A stretch of 64,000 nt of DNA from Bursaphelenchus xylophilus (GCA_904066235.2 CAJFCV020000001.1:7626001-7690000); one strand, 5' to 3'. Positions 48,501-60,022 are shown, counted from the first letter of the stretch. The notes: generated by a model not told the origin, from the sequence alone. Numbers and translations: made by a program.

Positions 48501-50701
48501 CTATCCGATTGCCCTCGACTTTTTTCTAATCGCTAGAGCAATCACTTCGTACATGGCGATATACTGTTCTCCGTTCTGAACCATATTACCTCGCTGGTTA
48601 CGCAATTCCACGACAGTTTTAGCTACGTCGATAACTGTTTCCTCAGCCAAACAATCCAATAAAAATTCCAGCCCAATATAAACGCCAGTACGTCCTACAC
48701 CAGCGCTAAAAACAAGTTCGTGTGATTAAGCGGCAAACTAACCTGCAATGAACAAGAACAGGGAACTTCCGATTTGAAGCTCGCACAGCCTCCAGGAAGG
48801 CGAGCAGATTTTCAGCCTCGGCCGGGACCGTAGCGTCTCGCCATTCCTTGAATTGCCATTGTATTACCTAAAACATTACACGAAGTATATCAATTTGTTT
48901 TTGGAAAAAAATATATTTCTGTCAAAAGCTGAGGAAAACCTGGAGCGGCTAGCCAAACTGTTAGAATGCTTCACAGACAACAGTAACGGTAGCCATTACA
49001 TCAGTCTGAAATAACGGCGGCGGATCATCGCGCCATGGAATCGCCCCTCATCGCTTTGCGACGGCGGCCTGCAAAAATTTTCCAAGTTTCACCGAGCTCC
49101 AAAATTTGGAATGAAAATGTCAAAGGTCAGCACGGCGGCCTCCGGGAACGTAGACCCGCCATATTTGGTGGTCAAAAGATGGTGTGTCTGAGCTTCGTTG
49201 TAAAATTTTAGATGACAAGGAATGGCAAAGAAAATTGCACAATGTTGCGTCGAACTGCGCGGCTACAGTAGCCAGAAACTAGCATTGCTTGTCTGGCCGA
49301 TTCGTGGAAGCGCTGTTATGCACACATCTTACATATTATAGATAGTCCCACCTTTCTCGTTCCTTGTCCTTTCTTCTCCAGCCAGATCTCCCTTTGGAAT
49401 GATATCTCGTCCTCCGTGTAGCAATACAAGTTCATACTCATCTGGTCGTCTATCTGAATATCTTCTCCGGCATACTCGGGCCAATACATTCCACATTTAG
49501 GCTAAAAACAAGTAATGATATAAAACGTCACTTACTCTTAAATTCTCGACACATTGTGTTAAACAGACAATGCAATCAACCTTTTGCTCCCAAATCAGCT
49601 TCCAGAAGTCGTATATAGTCGCGTCACGACGTCCTCCAATGGTCTCATTCTCGCCGATGGGGCCTTGGCAGGCAATGAATCTGAGCCTACCTTTGTTATC
49701 TTTTATGTAGGAGGCGTTAATGTAATCCTCGGGTCCTTTCAGAATCACTCGATTGTAATCATCTGAACGGTAAGCCTACTGTAACCGAACTTACAAGGCA
49801 AAACGTCATAGAATCTATTCTTCCTCATGTTCTTGTGCAATTGAGAGACCTCCATAGAAAACGTAGTGTTGTTCCGCGCCACTTTCTAACAATATTTTAA
49901 AGCTTTCCTGTTAACCGTACCTCGTACTCATCATAAAGCCGTTCATTTTCGTTCTCTTGCACCTTCTCCATCCGGTCCGAGCTCCTGTTCATGTTGAGGT
50001 TTTTGAGGTGAGGTCGAGGAGGTTTGGGTTTCTCTTCAACTCTATAAAACATGCAAACTTGTCATATGAAATTATATTTACTGTATTGATAGCGTCTCCG
50101 CTGGAGATTGTGGTCTTTGTGGGGGAGAGGGGGAAGTCGGAGAATGTTCAGAAACTTCTTGGACTACCACAATACTGCACAATGCTCCGTCAGACTCCGT
50201 TTTAGGTGCGTGTGGAGACTCAGGGGATCTCAAGGCTTCTTTCGGAGACAAAGGGATTGGTGATGGCAGGTAATAACTCGGGTTCTTCTCCTTGTGAAAC
50301 ACCGATTCGATGTCAAATTTCTCGGGTATTGAGGTCTGAAAGATATCATCCATATACACAACCTTAGTTTCAACTGTCATTGGACAAACTTACTTTATTA
50401 ATATGGACTCGTTTCCTTTGTCGCTGCCATGAATAAAGTAAGATGCCGACTGTGACCAGGACCACCAGGACCAGTCCTAATCCCACTAACAAAAATATGA
50501 GTGCCAATTCTGAAAGGAAGTCATCATATTTTCGAAGTGGAAATACCTGCATTTTCTGGCATGACAATTATATTGAGAGAGATCTGCAGCCCTAATCTAA
50601 ATCAACAAGCCCATCTGAGAGTCTCTGAGGAAGAATGAGGTCAAGAACTTGATTAGACGGCAGATTATACTCACCTTCCATCTTTTCTCGCCTCTCACCA
50701 T
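48501..50701 (-). CDS. Transmembrane protein tyrosine phosphatase, one PTP domain, variant WPD loop
   Basis: Ten exons (50701-50675, 50583-50547, 50509-50394, 50335-50082, 50041-49921, 49885-49795, 49762-49536, 49501-49352, 48867-48743, 48705-48501), 450 aa. The very short N-terminus (MVRGEKRWK...MPENAE) is followed by one membrane segment (LALIFLLVGLGLVLVVLV), a basic stop (QRQRKR), a Pro/Ser-rich juxtamembrane region and a PTP domain: KNRFYDVLPYDYNRV, GPEDYINASYI, QGPIGE, TIYDFWKLIWEQ, the P-loop VHCSAGVGRTG and the Q-loop GNMVQNGEQY. The WPD loop reads EWRDATVP, Arg replacing Pro with the general-acid Asp kept. The enzyme would remove phosphate from phosphotyrosine on membrane-associated targets, perhaps with altered loop closure. 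A later start at 50560 is possible. The 484-bp intron after 49352 contains a truncated CAGTCTG MITE. Confidence 0.85.
49001..49075. mobile_element. Truncated CAGTCTG MITE fragment
   Basis: TCAGTCTG followed by ATAACGGCGGCGGATC and ATCGCCCCTCATCGC matches the left half of copies 1 and 2. The right end is missing. Confidence 0.55.
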
Positions 50702-51413
50702 TTACCCGGCGAATCTGACGCCTGGAATTGGGTTATGTAGCAGGACAATCAAATAAATACAAGCCGCGTCATATTGCGCTTCGCCATTGTTTGTAAATGC
50801 TGACAGAAGTGAAAATGGTTTGGTATCAATCTATTGAACCCGGGTCCGTGTCTGTCCTTTCAAAATGTATAGTAGTAGTATATATCCACACCCAAAGGAG
50901 TATTAAAGGAAAATGATCCACATCCGGTCAAGGGAATACTTCTTTTTCTAGTTTCTCAACGTAAATGACCCCAGGCATAAAAGGTTACACAATTGGGCTG
51001 CGTTTTTCCAACGAGCCACCACGGTTTAAGCCATCTGAAAGGGGATTTTACAGTCAAATCCTGCCCCAAAGAGCTTTTAAAACAGTTTTTACGGGCTTTA
51101 TGATTGTTTTTGTGAGATTGTACAGCTATCTCCAAAGGCGGTGATGGGTATCAGGGAACCATTCGGCGGGTGCGTCTTTCGGCTGTCAAGAGGCACAGCT
51201 AGATCGAGATAATCAGACCAGCCAACTTCGAGGGCCGCCACTTGAACTCACGCGATTTGAAGATGAACAATATTTATTTTGGAAGTAATTAAAGCTCTGG
51301 GACCTGATTTAAAAATTAAAAAGGCACAATCTGAACCTCGTTTCCGAACAACAAAGGCGTCAGCTAGGATATGGCAAGATCAATCACCTTATGACATTTT
51401 CTATAACATAATA

Positions 51414-52250
51414 TTAGACTTTATGTTTGGCTGCGGAGATGGGAATGGCAACGAGAGAGTCGGAACGACTCGATTTCTCCAACGAGTATTTACGTAGCAC
51501 CGAGAAACATCTTAACACAACTCTGAAGCACCATGACTGAGCGAGAATGGCCAAAGTCATCACCGCCAACAAAGAGACCAAAAATAAGTTCAAACTTCTG
51601 TAGTCGGTCGTAGATTTGAAAGTATTGTATTTACTTAGTTTTTGTAGCCCTAAATTCACGATTAGATTTACGAATTAATTGTCATGGTAAAAAATTCTGG
51701 GAATCAAAATCTCACCTTGTTCTCCTTTTTTGGAATCTTCATAAATTACCAAATCAAACCTCACGGAGGTGCCCCCGATCAAAAGAAACATAACATAACC
51801 CACAAGGAAAGTCCATGACGCAATTACCGTGAACTAAAACACAGAATATGATTAGAAGTTTATAATGCTTTGATCAAATCACTTACTTGCATCAGAAGAT
51901 GGGGGATCAAGAAGAAAGCGGACCATCGTTTAATCCCAATTAGAAGAAGAATTATCGCTAAGGTGGCCAGAGAAAGACTGAATATCGACAAAGTGAACGC
52001 GAATGAGTAATCATCTCCAACTTTATCGAATTTAAAAAACGCCACTGTTACCTAAAATCTGCTCATTGAAGCAAAAATTCGAAAAGTGTCACAAAATTTT
52101 GAAAAAACATACGTGATAGAGGATTACAACAACTTCGAATATGGCAATCAGGCAAGCAGCAGTCTTTACATGCATCAAACTGAAGCAGCACCGCTCTAGA
52201 GGAATATTGGACTGATCATCTGAAGCGGCTTTGTCTGGCTCCACACCCAT
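51414..52250 (-). CDS. LAPTM-like four-transmembrane protein
   Basis: Four exons (52250-52113, 52051-51887, 51833-51716, 51649-51414), 218 aa. The short cytosolic N-terminus ends in LERCCFSLMHVKTAACLIA, the Cys-Cys...His-Val-Lys start typical of nematode LAPTM/DUF7027-like proteins. Four hydrophobic segments follow: CLIAIFEVVVILYH, FTLSIFSLSLATLAIILLLIG, WTFLVGYVMFLLIG and LFLVSLLAVMTLAILAQSW. The tail is basic and Ser-rich (KYSLEKSSRSDS). Relatives sit in lysosomal or endosomal membranes; that location is inferred from family resemblance only. Upstream sequence to 53000 has no supportable gene. Confidence 0.7.
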
Positions 52251-53133
52251 AGAATACTAAAAAATGTCTCCTTCAAAGTTATAACGTTGCAGAAAACGAT
52301 CAAAAGACGGACGGCCAGCTGTCTAATAAAAGCAAACAGGTCCCGCTTCTATAACGACATCATAAGTGAGAGCCCACTTATAGAATAAGGACTTTATTCC
52401 TAAAGAAAGGCCCCAAAAAGAGATACTCTAAAGCCCTTGGATAATCAGATAATTCCGAGGTTATTTGGGATAATTCCTTGATGAATGGGATGAAGAAGGC
52501 GACGTGTGATGGAAGGGGAGAAGACGATACCTCTGCGCGGACCTCGTTTTTGGTTCTTTCTCTCTTACCATGAAGATGACCTTAGATTCCCTCGCATTTC
52601 GGACCCCCTGCAGAAAAGTTGAAACGAATCGGCGAGAGATTGAATAACGTCGACGGCACGAGGTATCGAGAGGCTGATCACGTGTCAAAAAGACAGCGGT
52701 TTTTGTTTCCAGATGTGCGTCGTATCGCCGTTTTCAGTCACGTCTTTGTATTGAACCCTATGTCGAAACCGCTAAGAAAAGAGGACAACAAATCAATAAG
52801 GTCGGAAAATAATCAAAAGAAACTAATATTCGAAAAGTTAGAAAAAACGAAAAATTTATCTACTCCGATCCCGACAGAATACTCTTTACTCTTTCCGTTC
52901 CGTTATCTAGAGCGTCGAGTAACCGAGATCGTTCGGCATAAAGTAATCAAGAATGAAGAACACATAACTGATAGTCATCAGCCCTCGATCTCTCATTTAC
53001 CAACTGATGACATTAGATGAATCTGTGAAAAAATATTCGAAATCAGTTTGTAAAAACACTTGATTCATGTTTCTTCATTTCCAGAGTTTTTACCGAATAT
53101 TTGGGGTGTTTTCGGAAACCTGCAGTATTTTGG

Positions 53134-53173
53134 TTGTTTTACTCACACATGGGCCCATGTGTGAGTAAAACAA
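53134..53173. repeat. Perfect 40-bp palindrome
   Basis: Two 20-base halves, TTGTTTTACTCACACATGGG and its exact reverse complement, with no spacer. It can form a perfect cruciform or hairpin. Confidence 0.95.
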
Positions 53174-53420
53174 GAAAAAAGATGCATGGGGGGTAGCTAC
53201 CCGGAGATATATTTCTGACCACCCTTTAGCCCGGTTGCAACTTTCCCAACCGGCCGGTTGAGAAAGGCTACATGTTCCAAATTTTAACTGCACTATCGAA
53301 GAGAGCTACAAAACATTAGGTAAAACGATATCCTATATATTTGAAATAACTGCACTTTAAAGTGCAGTTTTTTGGAAATTTTCCAGAAAATAGTGGACAA
53401 AACTTTCTGATCATTTACTA

Positions 53421-53848
53421 GGGAAGTGGAGAAACTGACCCTCGCCAAATGATAAGTGACATACATCATTATTGAAGAACCCTTGAAAAATGTTACCATT
53501 TTAATCTTTTGTAGGATACCTTTGCGACGACATACTGTAAATTTGATTATTTTTAGGTCATTTTGCAAAAAACAATTTTTTATGTTCTTACAGTTAGGAA
53601 AATATATATGCGTTAAACGTTTACAAACGTTTTAAAATGATTCTTACGATTAGGCCAACGTAGTAGCAATACGTACCATTTAGCGTTTTGAAATGACATT
53701 TTTTTTGCCCCATATCAGATTTTGTAACTACTAAACTTACAAATCAACCGCTCATAATTTCTGTCTTGGGGCATTCTGCAAAAACTGAAAGTAGTTTCTA
53801 ACACTACTTTTCAATGTTATTTGGTGAGGGTCAGTTTGTACACTTTCC
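53421..53848. mobile_element. Fold-back element GGGAAG family, copy 2 (empty of tRNA-like insert)
   Basis: Ends GGGAAGTGGAGAAACTGACC and GGTCAGTTTGTACACTTTCC, TA outside. The interior aligns, inverted, with that of copy 1 (21128-21852) except for the tRNA-like segment, which is absent. Confidence 0.7.
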
Positions 53849-54788
53849 TAGTTAGATAAATTATTCGCAACTGTCGATAAATGTTTGCCAGGGGGCTAAA
53901 ACTACTGTATAGCACATACATAGACACGTATATTTATGGCAAAAAATCGGGGAATAGTAACAAAGGTCGCAAAGAATTGTGTATTCTGCGTATTACGCGA
54001 TTTTGTTAGTATACGTCCAAACTGGCCGAAATTAAACATGGTTTAGCACTACCCAATGTAGACTAAAGTTATGTTAGTGCCGAGCCTGAGACCTTGAAAC
54101 GATACCCAAAACTTTAGGATTTTTTTTGGCAAATTTCTAATTTGAAAATCGGAATAACTGCGTGGTCCAAAAAAAGTATGACGGCAAAAACCTTTAAACA
54201 AGATAAGAACTTACCTTTGCGTAACGCCATCCCTCCCTTAGGCAGAAACGGACAGTAAAACTGTCAGTCATGGTAACTCCTACAACCTTACTCAAATAAA
54301 CCCAGAGTGACCAGAAGACTATCGAAACCTCAAGCACAGCTAATTTGCAAGACAATTATCCCAGAGTAAAAAAATCGCTAGAGACCGCTCCATACCGCCT
54401 TAGTTATTTTTACAAGGATCTTACATTATGCTCCTTTTTATTTCCATATTCATCACCAATTCTGATTAGGGGCTTGCTTTGCTCGGATTCAGATGTGGAA
54501 ATGCCGCTTCGGAACTCTGATGAGGACGTGGACTCCATCTTCAACCACAGGATAATTAAAACCAGCAATAGTCCGTACAATAATTCTTTCGAGAACTCGT
54601 TGATGGAAACACGCCGTAAAAGCGATGCCCGACTTATTTTCGGGTCGAGATTCCACGAGATCCCCAATTGATTAGAACAATTTCTCCGCTTTCCATTTAA
54701 CCGTTTTATGCTGTTACCGCGAGAGAGAAGCGACTCTTTTTATTATCGTCATTTATGTACAAATAGTTCCACAAAAAGTTTTATGCCC

Positions 54789-56785
54789 TTAACCGGTAGT
54801 GATCTGGGAGACGCATGATCCCAGGCTGTAAGTTGACCATCCGTTACTCAAACAAGTCGAGGTCGTGCTCCCGAGAGAATAGAACCCCATATTACATTGG
54901 AGACTGGCGGTGGTACCGATTGGGTAGGTTCCGGTTAAGGACGGGAGGTTTGTATAAGAAACAATACCATTTACACTGTTTGGAAGACTGTAACAACTAC
55001 CTAGAAAGAACGAGATAGTCATCCCAAGTTCTTCCAGACACTCACTTACTAATACCGGAGCCTGCGAGACTAGAGGTCGATCCGGTCTGGGAAGATAAAC
55101 AAGCTCCTAAACTTGACGGACTGAACACTCCGTTCTGACAATAAGATGTTGTCTGACCATAAGGAGTATACCCGATATCACATGAAAGCGTGGCACTGGT
55201 TCCCGAGGGGAACGGACCCACCGAACTGCCTTGTGAATACGTAATTCGGCCATTAATTGGGGCAACAAGACCAATAATACATTGGCTGAAACCTCCATTT
55301 GTAAAGCCATTGAGTCCAGTGAAGCCATTCACCCCCGTCTGAGTCTGTCCTAATCCCTGGCACGGCCCTAAACTCGATGGAGACCACACTCCGGCAGAGC
55401 ACATCGCTGTCGACTGTCCACTTAACGGTTGACCAGATGCGCAAAGTAGAGTGGCGGTAGTGCCGGACGGGAAGGGACCGATGTTACCTCCCTGAGAGTA
55501 CTGTACACTGCCACCGAGAGCAATCGGTCCCGAGATACATTCGTTCCCGCCAATTCCGTTTGTCGTTCCTATCCCACCATTCGTATTTTCACACCCTTGG
55601 AAGGTTGGAGGGAGCCATTGGCCATAGGAACAAGTGGCACTTGCTGGACCTGGAAACCTTTTTCATAGTTATATTACATTTCCATTGACCACAAAAATAG
55701 AAACTTGCCAATGGAGACCCCTTGTGTGCACGTTAATGTGGCAACGGTTCCTTGTGGGAACGGTCCCACGCCCAGGCCGGTCGAGTACGTGACTTGGCCA
55801 TTCAGAGGTGGTGTAATTCCAAGAGGACAAACCGAAGCCGTAGTTCCGAATCCGTTAATAAGATTGCTGGTCAGTCCGTTTTGATAGATACACTGTCCGA
55901 GCGGGGGATACCACTGTCCGGATCGGCAATAAGTGGTGCTTGCCCCGCTTACCATAGATCCTAAATACAGTATTAATGTATATTCTTGCAGTTATAATAG
56001 TTTCCGCTTAAAGATGGCGAGCTGGAAAAAACATCGAATTGGAAACCCATTAAAAGACTCACCTGACTGACAGATGAGAGTAGCCGAAGAACCCTCCGGA
56101 TAGGAACCGATCGTGTTCGTGGAACTGTATTGAATTTGTCCATTGATGGGAGTAGGCTCGGCCATACAAGACATACCACCCAGAGCAGTCCCAAATCCTC
56201 CAAGGGATCCAATGCCTGGGGTTGTCCCTATTCCTGCAGTACAAGGTCCCAGACTGGATGGATACCAGACTCCATTTTGACAAAGCGATGTAATTGTACT
56301 CGTTTGAGATGAGTACCCAATATTACACAATAAAGTAGCGGTTGTGCCAGTAGGGAAAGGACCGGCGGTCGAGCCGGATGAGTAAACAATATTCGAATTA
56401 AGGGTTGCGATCATTGGCAGACAAGTACTTCCACCGAAACCTGTCAATCCCGTTACTCCTTGGGGGTTCATCCCATTTACTGTACTCTGACATTGCCCTG
56501 ATATCAGGTTCTTCACACGTTAGTCACCTTACCTAAAGGCGGTGTCCAAGCAGTGCCACTACAATATGAACTTGAACTTCCAATGGGAGTAAAGTCACTG
56601 TTGCATGTTAGAATTGCAGTAGTACCAGAAGAATAAAGAGAAGTGGGGTTGGATTGGATGTAATTTATTTGACCATTGATAACCGACAGAGGCAAACAAG
56701 ACCCTGATCCAATTCCCTGAATATGCGTGAAAATAAGAAAACGCAAAAGGAAGAGCAAGAAAGGAATATCCACAGAGCCTAACAT
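54789..56785 (-). CDS. Secreted protein with seven sushi (CCP) domains
   Basis: Five exons (56785-56533, 56497-56063, 55960-55709, 55649-55050, 55000-54789), 583 aa. It opens with a signal peptide (IPFLLFLLRFLIF). Seven CCP modules begin CLPLSVINGQ, CLPMIATLNS, CMAEPTPINGQ, CPLGITPPLNG, CISGPIALGG, CIIGLVAPINGR and CYSLPNSVNG; each has the four-cysteine spacing with a G-x-x-A-T-L-x-C core and W-x-P near the end. Gly/Thr/Asn-rich linkers (VTGLTGFGG, VNGFTGLNGF) join them. The protein ends just after the last module, with no membrane segment, so it is probably secreted to matrix or cuticle. The intron after 55709 starts GCAAGT (GC-AG). The modules are very alike, pointing to recent internal duplication. 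Confidence 0.85.
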
Positions 56786-56994
56786 AACATTTGAGGCAAC
56801 GCTTAAAATGAAACTTTTTAGCAAATAAACCAGTTTTTACAGCCGTTTCAGTTTTAATAAAAGTAGCTCAATTGATAGGATTCCGACACGCCCAGAAACA
56901 GATTTCCTAACTCTGTTTTCACAGCACATAGGTTCCCATGAGTCACGTCTGATATAATACGATTAGCCACTACCCTAAAGTTTTGCAAATAACT

Positions 56995-57991
56995 TCAGCA
57001 AAAACAATGCCAAAGATGAAAGAGCAAGCTAATTCTTACACATACCAAGATTTGTTTCTTTATACGACTCATAGCCTCATCCTGAATGAAATAGATAAAG
57101 ATGAGAACAATTTCATGAGGACAAAGTATGACTTACCTCCTCGCAAGACCCGAATTTTTCTGGCTTCCAGCCCTCGTCGTTGCACGTGATTCGACTAACG
57201 CCGTTCATCATATATCCAATGTTACATGTTAATTCAGCAATGGCTCCTACTCCAAAGGGACCATTTAAATCACTGACATATGAGATCTAAAACTTTACGT
57301 CCATTCCCGGTTGTTGGTACCATTGCCTGATAACAACAAAATTTCTTACCTGAGCATTCGGAACTTCCGCTAATGGTTGACACTTCTGCCCTGAGGCTGA
57401 AATACAACCCCCGAATTCAGTCCAGTTCCCATTATTTTGGCATTTTGTTACCAGATTTCCGGAGGGTACAAATCCAAGATTACACAAGACAGTTGCCTCG
57501 GTATCCGGGCGAAATGGGGCCAACCCAAGAGGGGAATAAACAACGAACCCATTAGAGACATTGGTCAACGAAGGACAACCACTGACAGGGGTGGTCCTAC
57601 TCTCAACGCCTGAGGCATCTGAGGGAAAGAAAGGCAATTTTAAAAGAGTCAGAAATTAAACCGAACAGAAGTAAAATGCAATGCTAGAAATAATACCTCG
57701 CGCTAACAACTCGCATGGAATGAACTCCTGAGGTCTCCATCCCGCAGATGTACATCGTATCCTTCGAATATTCCCGTTATGGCATTGTAATGTGGCCAGG
57801 GCTCCTGGAAGAATCCCTCCGTTTTCATTCCTGTCATCTGAATAAATAATCTGAATGGGTATCCTCTTTAATAATAAATTTACTTGGCCATCAGTCCTCT
57901 CGGAGAAGTAATCGCATACAATCTTTTCGTCTTCATCCACAGCATCGGCCCCATAAATGGTAATAATGAGAACAACAATTAGTTTATTCAT
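56995..57991 (-). CDS. Sushi-domain protein with signal peptide (3' end uncertain)
   Basis: Five exons (57991-57884, 57850-57697, 57618-57350, 57286-57137, 57081-56995), 255 aa. Signal peptide MNKLIVVLIITIYG, then CCP modules starting CDYFSERTDG, CPSLTNVSNGFVVY and CQPLAEVPNAQ; the last continues across the exon junction to ITCNDEGWKPEKFGSCE. The final exon is short (DEAMSRIKKQ then ILVCVRISLLFHLW) and could be a membrane anchor; its reading ends at TGA 56995. A further open stretch at about 56860-56960 does not join in phase. The next sushi gene starts 210 bp downstream on the same strand, and UPF0598 ends 152 bp upstream. Confidence 0.7.
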
Positions 57992-58143
57992 GTCAACGGT
58001 ACAACGGCAGCGATTGTTTTAAGCGCTCGAGAGAGCAGAACGAGTAATTTTTGTGGAAAGAGAACCGGATCCAGCTTTAGCCTGAGGTAAGTAAGCGAGC
58101 AGGTTGGGATACGGGAAATCCCCAGATTTCAAAATTTGGAGAT

Positions 58144-58947
58144 TTAATTGTTTGAGAAGGCGAGTAGCTGGTTAGTCAGTGAGATCTGTCTGTCCTCCCA
58201 ATTGAATGCAAACGGTTTGCCATCTCCATCAAACTCGAACCGATGGAAAAGTTCTTCAGCTATGGATGAACGGACCAATCCAAAGTCATCAAAAGGGGCG
58301 GGGTGATATAATCGACCATTCGGGAACATACAAAGTTTATCCGGCTAAAAAATAAAGAATACTAGTAGCAATAGAAACAAAACAAAATGAAGCGACTTTA
58401 CCTCAAAAAGAACCTTCCTATTCGAATTGTTAACAATCCAATTACCACCTGACTTGTCCAATTTGGTGAAAACGTAGGGTCTATCATCACATCGGAGAAA
58501 ACTAAGTTCGCCCATGCACTTGCTGAGATATGGAAACGCTTCATAAGACCCGGTTTTGTTAAATTCCAGTCTACGCAAAAAGAACGTGAGAAAAGTTTTA
58601 TCTGAAGATACGGTAACCAGTTCATAGTAAACTATGAAATCGGCTTAATCCAAATCCGGCTGGTTCCTATCGAGTACTCATGTAGATTACCCACCTTTGA
58701 AGCATGATGTAAAGTTTTTGATCCTCGCATCGTCTAAAAAAAGCTGTCCCTCATGATCAACGAAATAGAAATAATGTCTGACACCGCTAACAACCTCTCC
58801 TTGTGTGTAACCACGGAAAAAATCGAGATTGACTTTGTTTCCAAACTTTTTCAAAATCATCCTCGGCACTGCAATTTGTCCAAAATAGCGGAACCAGGAA
58901 AACACGGCTGCTCTACATTTTGCAGATTGAATATTCAGGGATACCAT
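58144..58947 (-). CDS. UPF0598 family protein (C8orf82 homologue)
   Basis: Three exons (58947-58695, 58631-58402, 58344-58144), 227 aa. The family core is clear: FRGYTQGEVVSGVRHYFYFV, DHEGQLFLDDARIKNFTSCF, FFLRRLEFNKTGSYEAFPYL, ELSFLRCDDRPYVFT, MFPNGRLYHPAP and GLVRSSIAEEL. Its molecular function is not established; mammalian C8orf82 is generally regarded as mitochondrial, and the Arg/Ala-rich N-terminus here would suit a mitochondrial presequence (inference). A decayed inverted copy of its first exon lies just upstream at 59000-59165. Confidence 0.88.
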
Positions 58948-58999
58948 TACATGGCTAGCTAGTCGATGAGTTGGAATGGGAGCCAAATTTCCCAAAGAA

Positions 59000-59165
59000 T
59001 TTGCTTTGTCTAACCGTTTGCGAGAAATTGGGTGCGATTACATATGATCGGTTAGCTAGTCATGTAATTTTGGTTATGAGTATTCGATCTGCTCAATGTG
59101 AGCTTGCCGCATTTGCCCGGTTCCGGAATTGTCGAGTGCGTCAATCGAAATTTGGGATAAAACAC
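59000..59165 (+). pseudogene. Decayed inverted duplicate of the UPF0598 first exon
   Basis: On the plus strand, RLASHV followed by MSIRSAQCELAAFARFRN mirrors the minus-strand RLASHV...SLNIQSAKCRAAVFSWFRY of the neighbouring gene. The shared bases include TAGCTAG, CATGTAAT and GGTTCCG at the same spacing. Similarity fades after about 165 bp, and no second exon is seen, so this is a relic rather than a gene. Confidence 0.6.
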
Positions 59166-60022
59166 ACCAATAGACCTACAGTATTTAACAATAACAAAAC
59201 GAATAACTTAATGGTGCAGGACCTTCCCCAATTACACAGTGATCACCACTGCCAAAAAGTGATAACAAAGAGATAGAAAGCACACGTCTGGATGCTCATC
59301 ATGATTGACTAAATTCAATTGAAAAAAAAACTTATCCAAGATTGGACTTGTGAAATTGTTCGGAATATAATCAGAAGGGCCCTTACAATTACTTAGACCA
59401 GGCCTAGGTGATTTCTTCAATTACTAAAACGAAAGGAAATATTATCAAAAGAAATAGAAGGTTAAAAAAGAGTACTCATGATAGTGAAAAAAAAAACTAT
59501 TTTTACTGCGAATATAAGTGGATTACGTGTCTGTATACATAATCAACAATCATCAACAAGTATAGCGTGGAAAAATGATCGGACATAATTCGGAGTATAA
59601 GATGTCTTCCTGAAAAGAAATCAAAAAAAATCGAACTTTTCGATGGTTTACACATCGAACATGTAAGCTATATCTTCTTGCTCTTTGATTTTATAGAAAA
59701 CCTTGTTTTTCATTTATCGTAATGAAAATGCTTATTTTTTATTAGTATTGTAAATTTATTCTGTATCGTCTTTTGTGTTCGTCTTGGTTTCTAAAGGGAG
59801 TGTGCCCGAACAGAAAGAGACGGGAACAGAGGGCAAAGTGAGTCGATAGCTGCCGAAAAGGCCAAAAGAGGCCGGGGTCCAATATTGGACTTGCCGCTGG
59901 GGGCCGACGTTTAGAGTTGAGAGCCGCGTAGGACACTTTTTGTTCGCCGTGCTTCTGCTTTGTGGTTTTCGTGATTCTCTTCAAGCAAACTGGAGCGATT
60001 CCTTGCAGCCGCACCTGCAACT
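59166..60022. other. Intergenic region upstream of unc-11
   Basis: AT-rich between 59430 and 59760 with no supportable gene. A more GC-rich stretch at 59800-60020 precedes the ATG and is probably the unc-11 5' UTR or promoter. I see no convincing core motif. Confidence 0.4.

Larger units (their letters stand above)
52251..54788. other. 2.5-kb intergenic region with repeats, no supportable gene
   Basis: Contains a perfect 40-bp palindrome at 53134-53173 and the second GGGAAG fold-back copy at 53421-53848. An open frame of 133 codons at 52619-53020 (+) has no ATG at its start and no splice support. Two overlapping open frames near 54345-54671 also lack ATG. Confidence 0.5.

Noticed and set aside
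52619..53020. 133-codon open frame (+) as a gene
   Set aside because: No ATG at the start, no clear splice sites, composition like neighbouring non-coding DNA.
54345..54671. Overlapping plus and minus open frames, the minus one with a TM-like stretch (LLYGLLLVLIILWL)
   Set aside because: Neither begins with ATG and no acceptor upstream gives a consistent model. Possible but unsupported.
56860..56960. Open stretch with NLCAVKTELGNLFLG as the last exon of the first sushi gene
   Set aside because: Looks coding-like, but no donor upstream reaches it in the right phase; left out of the model.
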